Shown here piece by piece: positions 8,453 to 17,265 of a stretch of 64,000 nucleotides of DNA (position 1 is its first letter; every line of letters begins with the position of its first letter). The translations under genes and the position numbers were made by a program. The notes under the pieces were generated by a model. The model made no database searches, was not told the origin of the DNA, and worked only from the letters and a program-made list of their open reading frames with translations. This DNA is from Croceimicrobium sp965228705. Its GTDB lineage: Bacteria; Bacteroidota; Bacteroidia; Flavobacteriales; Schleiferiaceae. The stretch lies in NCBI RefSeq assembly GCF_965228705.1, contig NZ_OZ245832.1, forward strand, positions 3,472,001-3,536,000. Direction: 5' to 3'.

Positions 8453-10573
8453 ATGTCAGTTCTTAAGAATCTGAATCGTTACCGAATCTTAATATTGGTG
8501 GCCGCCATTGGTCTGGGTTTTGCCTTTTATCCACCCGTACCCAAAGCAGACGAGAAGGATAAATTGATAATGAATATCATTTATCAGGTACTGCGTACAA
8601 ATCATTTCTCTCCTCAATCATTGGATGATGATTTCTCGGCAAAGGTATATGAGGGTTTCCTGGAAAATCTTGATTATAACAAGCGCTTTCTGATTCAGGA
8701 AGATGTGGATCAATTGGAATCTTACCGATTGAAGCTTGACGATGAAATTCGTAGTTCGGACCTCAGCTTTTTTGATGATGCTTTTGATCGATATCAAAAT
8801 CGCTATACGGTAGTTAAAGATTTTTATAAGGAAATTCTTGCGCAGCCCATGGACCTCGAAGTAGAGGAAAGCCTGGAAACAGACGATGATAAATTAAGCT
8901 ATGCCGGTAGTATGGAGGAGCTTAAAGATCGCTGGCGTCAATATTTGAAGTATCGCATTTTACTGCGAATGGATGATATGATGACCGATCAGGAGAAGGA
9001 CTCTGCCGATAGTGAAACTGAGGTATTGACCTTAGCGGAGATGGAAGAGAAAGCGCGTACCAAGGAATTGGAAATGCATGATGATTGGTTCAATAGCCTG
9101 GACGATTTGGAACGCATAGACTGGGTTTCAACTTATATGAATGCAATTACCGCATTGTATGATCCCCATACTCAGTACTTCCCACCGGAAAAGAAGGAGG
9201 ATTTTGAAATTAACATGACTGGTCAGCTCCAAGGTATCGGTGCTCAATTACAGCAAAAAGGGGATTATGTAACTATCTCTAAAGTGATTGTTGGTAGTCC
9301 CTGTTGGAAACAAGGCGATCTGGAAGTGGGAGATAAAATTTTGAAAGTAGAGCAAGAAGATGGCGAGGTAGTAGACCTGGTGGGTATTAGTGTGCGCAAG
9401 GCGGTAAAACACATTCGCGGTCCAAAAGGTACAGTGGTGAAATTAACCGTTCGCAAATTGGATGGTAGCAAGATGGATATTCCCATTACCCGCGATATTG
9501 TAGAATTGGAATCAACTTTTGCTAAATCTACAGTAATCGGTGAGGGTGAAGACAAGGTGGGCTATATCCGTCTCCCTAAGTTCTACGTAAATTTCTATGG
9601 CGATGAAAACCACGATTGTGCTGAGGACGTAGCCAAAGAGCTAGAAAAGCTTAAAGCCGAAGGCGTTAAAAGTGTAGTTCTGGACCTTCGTAATAATGGT
9701 GGGGGTAGCTTACAAGGCGTGATTGATATTGTAGGTCTCTTTATCGACAAAGGGCCAGTAGTTCAAGTGAAAGCTTCGGGGCAGAGACCTAAGGTCTTAT
9801 CGGATACCAAAGGTGGAGTAGTCTATGACGGGCCGCTGGTGGTGATGGTCAATAAATTTAGCGCCTCAGCTTCGGAAATCTTTGCCGCAGCCATTCAGGA
9901 TTACAAACGAGGAATTATCATTGGTAGCAATTCTACCTTCGGTAAAGGAACTGTGCAAAATGTGGTAGACATGGATCGCACTGTAAACCTGGCCTATAAT
10001 GATTTGAAACCCTTAGGCGCATTAAAACTTACCATTCAGAAGTACTATCGTATTAATGGAGGTACACCTCAATTGAAAGGGGTGCAAGCAGATATCGTTA
10101 CTCCGGATAATTACATGTATATCCCTTATGGTGAGAAGGAGCAAGACTATGCTTTGCCTTACGATGAAATTGAGCCAGCCGATTATGATCTTTGGGAGTC
10201 AGGCGTGGCGGCATATCCAGCGATTATTGATCGTAGCAAAAGTCGCATGGATACCAATTCACATTTTGCTATGATCGAGGAGTATGCACGTTGGATTAAA
10301 GAGGAACAAGAGCATACTTTAATCCCCTTAAGATTGGAAGAATTCCGCAAGTATCAAGAAGACTATCGTGCGGAGGCGAAGCAGTATCAGGGGATGCGAA
10401 AGAGTCAAACGGAATTGACTATAAGCTCCAATAAAGCAGATTTGGAAGAAATTAATTCTTCGGAGGAGAATCTCGAGAAAAGAGATAACTGGCATAAAGC
10501 CCTTAAAAAGGACTTGTACTTAAGCGAAGCCTATTTAGTAGCTTTGGACTTAAGCGCTAATTATACTCCTTGA
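8453..10573 (+). CDS. Carboxy-terminal processing protease, S41 family (Prc/Tsp type)
   Basis: This 706-residue periplasmic serine protease should degrade or trim proteins from their C termini. It has an N-terminal signal/anchor segment (about 12-28), a helical N-terminal domain, a PDZ domain (about 240-335) and the S41 core. The S-A-S-A-S-E motif at 470-475 places the catalytic serine at S472 by alignment with E. coli Prc (my alignment from memory), and T-F-G-K-G-T-V-Q supplies the lysine at K498. The long C-terminal helical region and overall size match Prc/Tsp rather than short CtpA. The permease gene starts inside its stop codon (4-base overlap), suggesting coupled translation. Confidence 0.93.
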   Translation: MSVLKNLNRYRILILVAAIGLGFAFYPPVPKADEKDKLIMNIIYQVLRTNHFSPQSLDDDFSAKVYEGFLENLDYNKRFLIQEDVDQLESYRLKLDDEIRSSDLSFFDDAFDRYQNRYTVVKDFYKEILAQPMDLEVEESLETDDDKLSYAGSMEELKDRWRQYLKYRILLRMDDMMTDQEKDSADSETEVLTLAEMEEKARTKELEMHDDWFNSLDDLERIDWVSTYMNAITALYDPHTQYFPPEKKEDFEINMTGQLQGIGAQLQQKGDYVTISKVIVGSPCWKQGDLEVGDKILKVEQEDGEVVDLVGISVRKAVKHIRGPKGTVVKLTVRKLDGSKMDIPITRDIVELESTFAKSTVIGEGEDKVGYIRLPKFYVNFYGDENHDCAEDVAKELEKLKAEGVKSVVLDLRNNGGGSLQGVIDIVGLFIDKGPVVQVKASGQRPKVLSDTKGGVVYDGPLVVMVNKFSASASEIFAAAIQDYKRGIIIGSNSTFGKGTVQNVVDMDRTVNLAYNDLKPLGALKLTIQKYYRINGGTPQLKGVQADIVTPDNYMYIPYGEKEQDYALPYDEIEPADYDLWESGVAAYPAIIDRSKSRMDTNSHFAMIEEYARWIKEEQEHTLIPLRLEEFRKYQEDYRAEAKQYQGMRKSQTELTISSNKADLEEINSSEENLEKRDNWHKALKKDLYLSEAYLVALDLSANYTP

Positions 10574-11643
10574 GAATACTGAAAGGCATAGGGAAGGACC
10601 CGCTGGGAGCAGCCGGACTTCTGATAATCAGCATAAGCGCCATCATGGCGCTTTTTGCTTATACCTTCATTGAGGATAATAGTCCCAATGCCAATGAGAT
10701 GCACTTAGCCCTGGCTAATCAAGCTCCGGGTTTTGAAGTGGAAATGCTGGCTTTGCCCCGTGAGGTGGAAGATCAATCCTGGTGGGATATCCTTCAAAAC
10801 GGCCAGGAACTAGAGTTTCAGCGTATCCCATTACAATGGCATAAACAGCGATGGGATAGCTTGTACTACCGCGAATATGGTCAAGCGGCCGATTCTGATC
10901 CACAAGTAATTGCTCTTTCGGAGTACTACGGATTGGAGGCTATTCGGAACAAAGCGTATTTGCAGTCTAAGTACTTTTTATTTGGTTCTGATCGCTTTGG
11001 TAGGGATTTGTTCAGCCGCTTGGTTTTAGGGGCACGAGTTTCATTTTCAGTGGGTTTTTTAGCAGTACTTATATCTTTAATTATTGGAATTCCTATTGGT
11101 TCCCTGGCGGCTTATTATGGGGGCTGGGTAGATAAACTGATTCTTTGGTTAATCAATGTGGTATGGTCTATTCCCGGGCTTTTATTGGTGATTGCCATTA
11201 CCTTGGCATTGGGTAAAGGGCTTTGGCAGGTTTATGTGGCTATAGGCTTTACCATGTGGGTAGAAGTGGCCCGGGTAATAAGGGGGCAGATTCTAAGCAT
11301 TAAGGAGAAAGAGTATATCCAGGCCGCTCGAGTGTTGGCTTTTTCAGATATGCGGATCATTTTTCGACATATTTTGCCTAATGCTTTTGCGCCGCTTATT
11401 GTTATTTCGGCCGCAAATTTTGCTGCTGCCATTTTGATCGAAAGTGGCTTGAGTTTTTTGGGTTTGGGGGCTCAACCTCCTACACCTACTTGGGGCACCA
11501 TGATTAAAGATCACTATGCCTACCTCATTGTAGATAAAGCTTACCTGGCAATAATTCCGGGAATGGCTATAATGTTTTTAGTATTAGCCTTTATGTTTAT
11601 CGGAAATGCCTTACGCGATGTTCTGGATATCCGCAGTACTTAA
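10570..11643 (+). CDS. DppC/OppC-like ABC transporter permease
   Basis: The 357-residue protein has an N-terminal membrane segment (about 14-33) and then a roughly 100-residue hydrophilic stretch. The typical permease core follows: F-G-S-D-R-F-G-R-D-L-F-S-R-L-V-L-G-A-R-V-S, five further membrane segments and the EAA loop (E-Y-I-Q-A-A-R-V-L-A-F-S-D) that docks to the ATPase. These are features of the inner permease of peptide/nickel-type ABC importers. The start is TTG inside the protease stop (TTGA overlap). No second permease, ATPase or binding protein is nearby, so partners must be encoded elsewhere. The hydrophilic insert is longer than in DppC. The gene ends overlapping the convergent DUF6992 gene. 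Confidence 0.88.
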   Translation: MRILKGIGKDPLGAAGLLIISISAIMALFAYTFIEDNSPNANEMHLALANQAPGFEVEMLALPREVEDQSWWDILQNGQELEFQRIPLQWHKQRWDSLYYREYGQAADSDPQVIALSEYYGLEAIRNKAYLQSKYFLFGSDRFGRDLFSRLVLGARVSFSVGFLAVLISLIIGIPIGSLAAYYGGWVDKLILWLINVVWSIPGLLLVIAITLALGKGLWQVYVAIGFTMWVEVARVIRGQILSIKEKEYIQAARVLAFSDMRIIFRHILPNAFAPLIVISAANFAAAILIESGLSFLGLGAQPPTPTWGTMIKDHYAYLIVDKAYLAIIPGMAIMFLVLAFMFIGNALRDVLDIRST

Positions 11644-12233
11644 AAGCTTAAATGAAGACTAAAGCTTTGAGCACTGACTCTCAGATCGGCAGGAATCGCT
11701 TTTAAAAACTCCAATTGATCTTGCCGATGCATCCAATAAAACAAGAGGTCAAAGGCCAGTAAAAAGGCACTGTTTACCGCGATAGCCTGGCCAAAACCTT
11801 GATTACGTAGCGCCTTTTCTCCTTTATTCCCCCAGTGATTGAGCGCGAAGCCACTGCCAATATAAAGTAGGTCCAGGCCGGCATTAATCAGCAGTATTTG
11901 TTGAATGCGTTCCTGGGCTTCCAGGCTTTCAATAAGATTGAGACCATAGTTTGCGGTGGAGGCCTGGTAAAAGCCATAAATAGCGATCCCCAGATTAACA
12001 CTATTCCAGGCCAGGTTCATTTGATGATAGGATCGAGCCAGTGCATCCGGGCTTCGAAGTTTTGTAGCGCTTAAACCCATGTTAACCAGGGCCCAGGAGC
12101 CAAGTATCAACATCCCTTTTTGATTCTTCAATTCACGCTCCTCATTAAATTCAATAATTTGTTGAGGACTTACCTGAGCTTTTAAAGCAGATGTACCTAG
12201 GGAAACTAAAAGGAGAAGGAGCCAGCTTTTCAT
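11640..12233 (-). CDS. DUF6992-like membrane protein
   Basis: I start this gene at the ATG giving M-K-S-W-L-L-L-L-L-V-S-L-G, because it begins a clear signal peptide ending K-A-Q; an upstream in-frame start would put extra hydrophilic residues ahead of it and overlap aat. The resulting 197-residue protein has about four short hydrophobic segments (M-L-I-L-G-S-W-A-L-V-N-M-G and others), fitting my recollection of the Bacteroidota family DUF6992. Function is unknown. It is the last gene of the minus-strand run that includes aat and AtoE, 35 bases after aat. Confidence 0.6.
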   Translation of the reverse strand: MKSWLLLLLVSLGTSALKAQVSPQQIIEFNEERELKNQKGMLILGSWALVNMGLSATKLRSPDALARSYHQMNLAWNSVNLGIAIYGFYQASTANYGLNLIESLEAQERIQQILLINAGLDLLYIGSGFALNHWGNKGEKALRNQGFGQAIAVNSAFLLAFDLLFYWMHRQDQLEFLKAIPADLRVSAQSFSLHLSF

Positions 12234-12268
12234 AGCATCGATAATGAGCTGACCTATAAATTGTTCGC

Positions 12269-12955
12269 TTAGGAGAATATTTCTTCCCAATCCGGATATT
12301 CGCTACGGCAAAAATCCAATGCTTTTAAAAAGCTTTCCCGGCTAATGCGATAAGCTCCAAGACTGGCGAGATAGCTATTGTATATCTGGCAGTCGATTAA
12401 GGGAATGCCCCAGAAGTCGAGACGCTTACACAGTTCAATAAAGCAGATTTTACCGGCATTACTTTCCTTTGAGAACATCGATTCTCCGCTAAAACAAGCT
12501 CCGGTTGTAAGTCCGTAAAGTCCACCCACTAACTGATCATCTTGCCAGGCCTCAACACTAAAGGCTTTACCTTCGAGATGTAACTGCTTAAAGCTGGCAA
12601 TATGCTCATCAGTAATCCAGGTACCTTCTTGTCCTGGTCGAACTACCGCTTTGCAGGCTTCTATAACGGAATTGAAATCCTTATTAAAGCTAATTTGAAA
12701 GCGCTGTTGGTTAAGGAGGTTTCGAGAGCTTTTGCTGATATGCACTTCTTTTGGCCTTAAAACCATACGTTCCAGGGGGCACCACCAAAGCAAATCGGAC
12801 TCTGGTTCATTCCAGGGGAAAATACCTTGATTATAGGCTGCTTCCAATCGCTTGGGGCTAAGGTCGCCACCCACCGCAACTATGCCTTCATCAGGCTCCC
12901 AAAGATCGGGTGTAGGAAACCATAAGGACTGGTTGTCTAATTGGTAGATTGGCAT
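12269..12955 (-). CDS. aat: Leucyl/phenylalanyl-tRNA-protein transferase
   Basis: Aat attaches leucine or phenylalanine from charged tRNA to proteins with N-terminal Lys or Arg, marking them for ClpS/ClpAP degradation (N-degron pathway). The 228-residue sequence carries the family signature: W-F-P-x-P in the first 15 residues, G-G-D-L-S-P-K-R-L near 28-36, G-I-F-P-W, W-W-C-P-L-E-R-M near 57-64, and C-F-S-G-E-S-M-F near 155-162. Its ATG directly abuts the stop codon of the AtoE gene, so the two are cotranscribed. Confidence 0.95.
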   Translation of the reverse strand: MPIYQLDNQSLWFPTPDLWEPDEGIVAVGGDLSPKRLEAAYNQGIFPWNEPESDLLWWCPLERMVLRPKEVHISKSSRNLLNQQRFQISFNKDFNSVIEACKAVVRPGQEGTWITDEHIASFKQLHLEGKAFSVEAWQDDQLVGGLYGLTTGACFSGESMFSKESNAGKICFIELCKRLDFWGIPLIDCQIYNSYLASLGAYRISRESFLKALDFCRSEYPDWEEIFS

Positions 12956-14311
12956 TTAGAAAAGCATTAATACCCCTAAAAATACCACAGCGCCTAATAG
13001 CATCAAAAGCAAAGTGTAGGGAACAATTCTGCGCGCTTTTAAACCGGTGATACCCAGGAGGGGAAGTGCCCAGAAAGGCTGTAGCATATTGGTTAATTGA
13101 TCACCATAAGCCATGGCCATAATCGCTTTTCCATAAGGGATTCCCAATGTTTGGGCGGTTTCCAGTAGTACTGGCCCCTGAATGGCCCATTGACCGCCTC
13201 CGCTGGGAACAAAAATATTGATGATACCAGCACTGAAGAATGTCCAAAGGGGAAAGCTAAAGGCACTACTATTGGCACTAAAATAATTACTCATGGCTTC
13301 AATTATGCCGCCGTCGCGCATTAAGCCCATAATGCCAAAGTACAAGGGGAATTGCAAGAGAATTCCAGACGCACCGTGAATGGCATCATCCAGAGCGTTT
13401 AGAAATTTTTGCAAACTTCCATGAAAGGCCAATCCTAAGGCCAGTAAGCTGAGGTTAATGAAATTAGGAGTAAGAAAGTTTAAGCCTTCACTGTTCCAGG
13501 CGCTTCGAAAGCCTATGAGCAGGATAACTAAACCTATCACTAAGCCGAACCAGGGCGAATGATCTAATTTTTCAGCACCTTTATGTTCACGGCTTTCAAT
13601 GCTACTATTTTGAGCTTGGATGTGCTCTTTTTGACCCGGAGCTTTGCGAGCCAGCCAATACATTAATAGCGGGATAAGAACCAGGAGAATTAAACTGGCG
13701 CTTCCATTCATTGGGCTGAAAATGGTTTCTTCCCAGCCTATACGTTCGGGCATTTGAATAGTCTCACTGTGGACTAAACTTTGTACATGTCCGGGCTCGG
13801 TTGCCTTAATGGGGGCACTGCCGCTAATTCCACCATGCCAAACCATTAAGCCACTATAACCCGCGGCTCCCAAAAGCCCATAATTGAAAACCTGTCCGCG
13901 GGCACTAAAATTTTCTGCAGCCTTGCGGGCCATTACGGCACCAAAAACCAGAGCCAGACCCCAGTTTACAAAGGCCAGACTTAAGGTGAAAAAACTAATT
14001 AAGGCAGTGTTTTTAGCCGGATCACGACTAAGTGAAAGGATCCAATCGACGAAGAGGGTTACCGGTTTTGCTAAGGCTAGGGTATGACCTAAAACCAAGA
14101 TCAACATCATTTGAACCATGAATACCAGCAGGGGACCGTTCCACAGTCCCTCTTGCCAGTAATCAATAGAGTTTCCCAATCGGGAGAGCCAGGGCCCATC
14201 GGCGTAAAGCCAATATAGGCCGAAGCTGAAAATTGTAAGTAAAAGAGCTATCGCAAAGGGCGAGGGTAAAAGAAAACGAAATATTTTCTCGAAGCGCTTT
14301 GCGAAACTCAT
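12956..14311 (-). CDS. AtoE-like short-chain fatty acid transporter
   Basis: The 451-residue protein is almost wholly hydrophobic, with about 11-12 membrane segments. Motifs such as H-G-G-I-S-G-S-A-P (G-L-M-V-W-H-G-G) and F-V-P-S-G-G-G-Q-W-A-I-Q-G-P are those of the AtoE family, known as short-chain fatty acid (acetoacetate/butyrate) permeases of the inner membrane. It sits between DUF3127 (7-base gap) and aat (no gap) in one operon. No butyrate or acetoacetate catabolic genes are adjacent, so the substrate is inferred only from family. Confidence 0.88.
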   Translation of the reverse strand: MSFAKRFEKIFRFLLPSPFAIALLLTIFSFGLYWLYADGPWLSRLGNSIDYWQEGLWNGPLLVFMVQMMLILVLGHTLALAKPVTLFVDWILSLSRDPAKNTALISFFTLSLAFVNWGLALVFGAVMARKAAENFSARGQVFNYGLLGAAGYSGLMVWHGGISGSAPIKATEPGHVQSLVHSETIQMPERIGWEETIFSPMNGSASLILLVLIPLLMYWLARKAPGQKEHIQAQNSSIESREHKGAEKLDHSPWFGLVIGLVILLIGFRSAWNSEGLNFLTPNFINLSLLALGLAFHGSLQKFLNALDDAIHGASGILLQFPLYFGIMGLMRDGGIIEAMSNYFSANSSAFSFPLWTFFSAGIINIFVPSGGGQWAIQGPVLLETAQTLGIPYGKAIMAMAYGDQLTNMLQPFWALPLLGITGLKARRIVPYTLLLMLLGAVVFLGVLMLF

Positions 14312-14318
14312 AGGCTAT

Positions 14319-14708
14319 TTAAAAAGGTAGATCGTCGTCGTCTTCCTCATAGGGGGTCATGCTGGGAGGAGTCCCGAAATCGGTGCTTGGAGCTGCTCCA
14401 CCTTGAGGGGCTGGGTTAGAAGGAGCAGGAGCCGGATTACTCTTCTCAATTCTCCATCCTTGAATGGTATTGAAATACTTTACTTCACCTTGAGGAGAGG
14501 TCCATTCACGACCACGGAGGTTAATGCCGATAGTCACTTTTTCACCTTCACGAACACTGTCGAGGAGATCGGTTTTATCTTGAACAAATTCGATAGAGAT
14601 ATGCTGTGGGTACTGCTCTTCGGTAGTTACTACCACTTCTCTTTTCTTAAAACTGGCACTGATCTGTTGGGTGCCGCCAACGCGTTTTACGATTCCGCTT
14701 ACTTCCAT
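14319..14708 (-). CDS. DUF3127 protein (OB-fold-like)
   Basis: This 129-residue protein has a compact beta-rich region (1-90; G-I-V-K-R-V-G-G, V-T-I-G-I-N-L-R-G-R-E-W, Y-F-N-T-I-Q-G-W-R-I-E) and a low-complexity tail of P, A, S ending in acidic D-D-D-D-L-P-F. The acidic tail with a hydrophobic end resembles that of SSB, where it recruits partner proteins, and DUF3127 is regarded as OB-fold-like. A nucleic-acid-related role is therefore possible but unproven. It lies six bases after the flavin reductase gene. Confidence 0.8.
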   Translation of the reverse strand: MEVSGIVKRVGGTQQISASFKKREVVVTTEEQYPQHISIEFVQDKTDLLDSVREGEKVTIGINLRGREWTSPQGEVKYFNTIQGWRIEKSNPAPAPSNPAPQGGAAPSTDFGTPPSMTPYEEDDDDLPF

Positions 14709-14714
14709 TCTGTA

Positions 14715-15617
14715 TTAAACTCTGTTTAATTTATCGCAAAGCAAAGCTTTCCAAGCTTCACTCACTTCATTGATATTTAATAATTCTTTTGCATACTGGT
14801 GAAGAAGCTCACGGGCTTCCATACCATTGTCTGATTCTTCAAAGATGCTGCGAATGCGACTACCTTTAGCAAATTCTTCTAATTCAGCATCATTGGGCAG
14901 GCGTTCTACATTACCTAGTTTACCCAGATCATTGCCATCCAGGAAAATACTCTTACGAATACGATCCGGAATTTGATCCACTCCAATGCCTAAGGTGGCA
15001 AGGGGCTTTTCTACTTCGAACATGGATTCGTGATTAGCACGGCAATACCAATTGGCTCCCATACGGGCTACCAAATCCAATTTGGTGCTGTCTGTTAATC
15101 CGGCTTCGTTTAAAACCGATTCATCTACATGCATGCGAAGCACTTCGCAGATGATCATGTTTCCCGCACCACCATTTTCACCTAAGCTAATAATTTCATT
15201 CACCTTACACTCGAATTGTACCGGAGATTCCTTCACCCGAAAGGGTTTTACAATGTCGGATTCAATTGGAGTTAAACCGGCCTTTTTGAACTCATCTACC
15301 CCAGTGGCGTATTCGGTAGAGGCCAGAGACATCTGTTGAACAAGGTCAAAATTTACCACATTGATCACTACCTCTTTGGTCGCTTGAGCATTGTGGAGGG
15401 TATCTTTAGTGGTATTATTTCGAACCCTTCGGGAGGGTGAAAAGACTAAAATTGGAGGATTGCTTCCAAATACATTAAAAAAGCTAAAGGGACTAAGATT
15501 GGGCTTACCATCCTGATCCACAGTGCTTGCAAATGCAATGGGACGCGGCCCTACAGCGGCCAATAAATGACCATGTGCTTCCTTCGATGGGAGCTCATTC
15601 AGATCAAATGATTTCAT
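14715..15617 (-). CDS. Flavin reductase-like domain protein (FMN-binding split barrel)
   Basis: The 300-residue protein has the flavin-reductase signature in its first 200 residues: A-V-G-P-R-P-I-A-F-A-S-T, N-L-S-P-F-S-F-F-N, S-P-S-R-R and K-E-V-V-I-N-V-V. Proteins of this family bind FMN and often reduce flavin using NAD(P)H or serve unknown redox roles. The extra C-terminal 90 residues are helical and charged. It is the first gene of a five-gene minus-strand operon, with a consensus -7 box about 19 bases upstream of the ATG. The substrate is unknown. Confidence 0.88.
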   Translation of the reverse strand: MKSFDLNELPSKEAHGHLLAAVGPRPIAFASTVDQDGKPNLSPFSFFNVFGSNPPILVFSPSRRVRNNTTKDTLHNAQATKEVVINVVNFDLVQQMSLASTEYATGVDEFKKAGLTPIESDIVKPFRVKESPVQFECKVNEIISLGENGGAGNMIICEVLRMHVDESVLNEAGLTDSTKLDLVARMGANWYCRANHESMFEVEKPLATLGIGVDQIPDRIRKSIFLDGNDLGKLGNVERLPNDAELEEFAKGSRIRSIFEESDNGMEARELLHQYAKELLNINEVSEAWKALLCDKLNRV

Positions 15618-15635
15618 AGTTAAAATCTAAAGTGG

Positions 15636-15643
15636 CAAAAGTA
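15636..15643 (-). promoter_or_regulatory. Putative -7 box for the flavin reductase operon
   Basis: The minus strand reads TACTTTTG, a consensus TAnnTTTG box, 18 bases before the start codon. It is the only candidate for the five-gene operon down to DUF6992. Confidence 0.45.
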
Positions 15644-15733
15644 ACTATTTCAAAGCGGCTCTTCCGGTATAAACGTTACCGAAGCGTTTATTTCCAAACT
15701 AGATTTTTTTTAGACAGAGAAAGGCAAAATTTA

Positions 15734-15741
15734 TATATTTG
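15734..15741 (+). promoter_or_regulatory. Putative -7 box for tRNA-Leu(TAG)
   Basis: TATATTTG matches TAnnTTTG and lies 20 bases before the tRNA 5' end. No TTG is found at a standard -33 position. Confidence 0.45.
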
Positions 15742-15761
15742 CCGCCCCTGAAACGGGAAAT

Positions 15762-15843
15762 GCGGGCGTGGTGGAATTGGTAGACACGCTAGACTTAGGA
15801 TCTAGTGCCGCGAGGTGTGGGAGTTCGAGTCTCCCCGCCCGCA
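15762..15843 (+). tRNA. tRNA-Leu, anticodon TAG
   Basis: The 82-base gene folds as a class II (long variable arm) tRNA. Acceptor GCGGGCG pairs exactly with CGCCCGC, the D-arm holds TGGTAGAC, the anticodon loop reads CTTAGGA with anticodon TAG (decoding CUA and related Leu codons), and the T-arm contains TTCGAGT. The discriminator is A, followed by CC but not A, so the full CCA is not encoded. A hairpin with a T run follows nine bases later. Confidence 0.96.
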
Positions 15844-15852
15844 CCGTAAAAG

Positions 15853-15886
15853 AAAAGGCTTGGTTCAATCGAATCAAGCCTTTTTT
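15853..15886 (+). terminator. Terminator after tRNA-Leu(TAG)
   Basis: A hairpin formed by 15853-15866 and 15871-15884 (GGCTTGGTTC with GAATCAAGCC, one G-T pair) with a 4-base loop is followed by a T run. Its A-rich left flank allows it to serve the convergent LamG gene as well, whose stop codon lies at 15889. Confidence 0.75.
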
Positions 15887-15888
15887 CT

Positions 15889-17247
15889 TTAATGTCTTAT
15901 GTGTAATCTCCTTTGAATGCTTTGGTTTGAGCCTTCTAGTTTGAGCAGATAAATCCCATCAGGCATTTGGCCCAGGCTTATTTCACTGTGTCCATTTAGA
16001 TTTAAGTCGCCACTACGGATCTGTCTCCCTTGTAAATCGAGTAGATAATAGCGATGGTAATCTCCTGCTTTGGCGCTGATCTGAACCTTGCTATGAGCGG
16101 GGTTGGGGTAAACTTGAATTTCGGAATCTTCAAATCTTTGGAGTCCAACATTGCTTACCAGTATGCAAGCCGAGGTATCAACACAGCCGTTTAAACTTAC
16201 CTCCACGGCATAATTTCCATTTTGCACAAAGGTGAAGACTTTGCCAGTTGCGCCACTAATTTTACTGTAATTGTTATTGCAGTTTAACCATTGGAATTGA
16301 GCATTGGAGTCCGATTCTAAGGCTTCTAATTGATTAGCTGATATGCGGTTGGCTGCCGAATTAAGATTGGTGACATTTAAGTTTAGGTCTATAATGGTAT
16401 CACAGCCGGAAGCAGAATTAATCGTGTCTTGATAATGACCGCTTGTACTATAGGTTATACCATTTGGCGCGGTGTAAGGTCCGCAAGAATTAATGCTCAA
16501 GGCTAAATTAAGCCCGGCACCCTGTACAGGTGATGCGATAAAGTTAGACCCGGTACCTGCCAAAGCGAAGTTTTGGAGGCTGCCATTATTGCCATTGGCT
16601 GAACGATCAATTATTCCGCTAATGGCGCTATTGTTCGCTAATGCAGTTCCATCATTACATTTATAATAAGCCACCAAATTGTTTGGCGAAATACAATATT
16701 CACTGCTGTCTTTTAAGGCCAATTGGCTTGGGTTCAAAGCGGTGTTCCAAACTCGGATTTCATCAATATCCCCGTCAAAGTAATTCACACCATCTACACG
16801 GCGCCCAATCACAAAGCTGCCGGAACTGGTATTTACTCCACTAAGAGTTCCACTGGTATCTAAAACTCCATCCACGTATAAGCTCACTAATCCTGATTTA
16901 TAAGTAGCGGCCACATGGTGCCAGCTTCCATCATTAACGGCAGTATTTCCGCTTAATCCAGAACCACCAATTTCCAAACGGATGGCATTGTTCCAGAGCA
17001 GGCAAAATGTAAAGCGGGTGCCGGTGGTCATACTGCCCCAGTTTACTAATACCTTTTGACCACCCTGGCCTGGTATGGAGTTGGCCGTAGTGCGAATCCA
17101 GGCTTCAATGGTTCGCTCACCGGATCCCGTGATTCCCGAATAATTGCTGGTAATATGATCATCTGTGCCATCCAGGTTAAGAGCGGCTTGGGCCGATGTA
17201 ATTTGATGAATCAGTAAAAGACTGAATAAGGCGTATAGTTTTCTCAT
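15889..17247 (-). CDS. Secreted LamG-domain protein with T9SS type A sorting signal
   Basis: The 452-residue protein has a signal peptide (about 1-19) and a LamG/concanavalin-like jelly-roll (about 22-190). The jelly-roll contains the repeated features G-T-D-D-H-I, S-W-H-H-V-A-A-T-Y, L-Y-V-D-G-V-L and G-D-I-D-E-I-R-V-W-N-T-A-L. A cysteine-bearing beta region follows (about 215-370), then a C-terminal T9SS type A domain (V-Y-P-N-P-A-H-S-K-V-Q-I, ending in a basic R-R-L-H-I-R-H). It should be exported by Sec and then by the T9SS to the surface or medium. LamG domains often bind glycans; the ligand is unknown. It precedes no obvious enzyme genes. Confidence 0.88.
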   Translation of the reverse strand: MRKLYALFSLLLIHQITSAQAALNLDGTDDHITSNYSGITGSGERTIEAWIRTTANSIPGQGGQKVLVNWGSMTTGTRFTFCLLWNNAIRLEIGGSGLSGNTAVNDGSWHHVAATYKSGLVSLYVDGVLDTSGTLSGVNTSSGSFVIGRRVDGVNYFDGDIDEIRVWNTALNPSQLALKDSSEYCISPNNLVAYYKCNDGTALANNSAISGIIDRSANGNNGSLQNFALAGTGSNFIASPVQGAGLNLALSINSCGPYTAPNGITYSTSGHYQDTINSASGCDTIIDLNLNVTNLNSAANRISANQLEALESDSNAQFQWLNCNNNYSKISGATGKVFTFVQNGNYAVEVSLNGCVDTSACILVSNVGLQRFEDSEIQVYPNPAHSKVQISAKAGDYHRYYLLDLQGRQIRSGDLNLNGHSEISLGQMPDGIYLLKLEGSNQSIQRRLHIRH

Positions 17248-17265
17248 AAACCTGGACTCTTAAAA

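Noticed and set aside
12234..12290. Longer N terminus for the DUF6992-like protein
   Set aside because: It would overlap aat and place 19 hydrophilic residues before a clear signal peptide.
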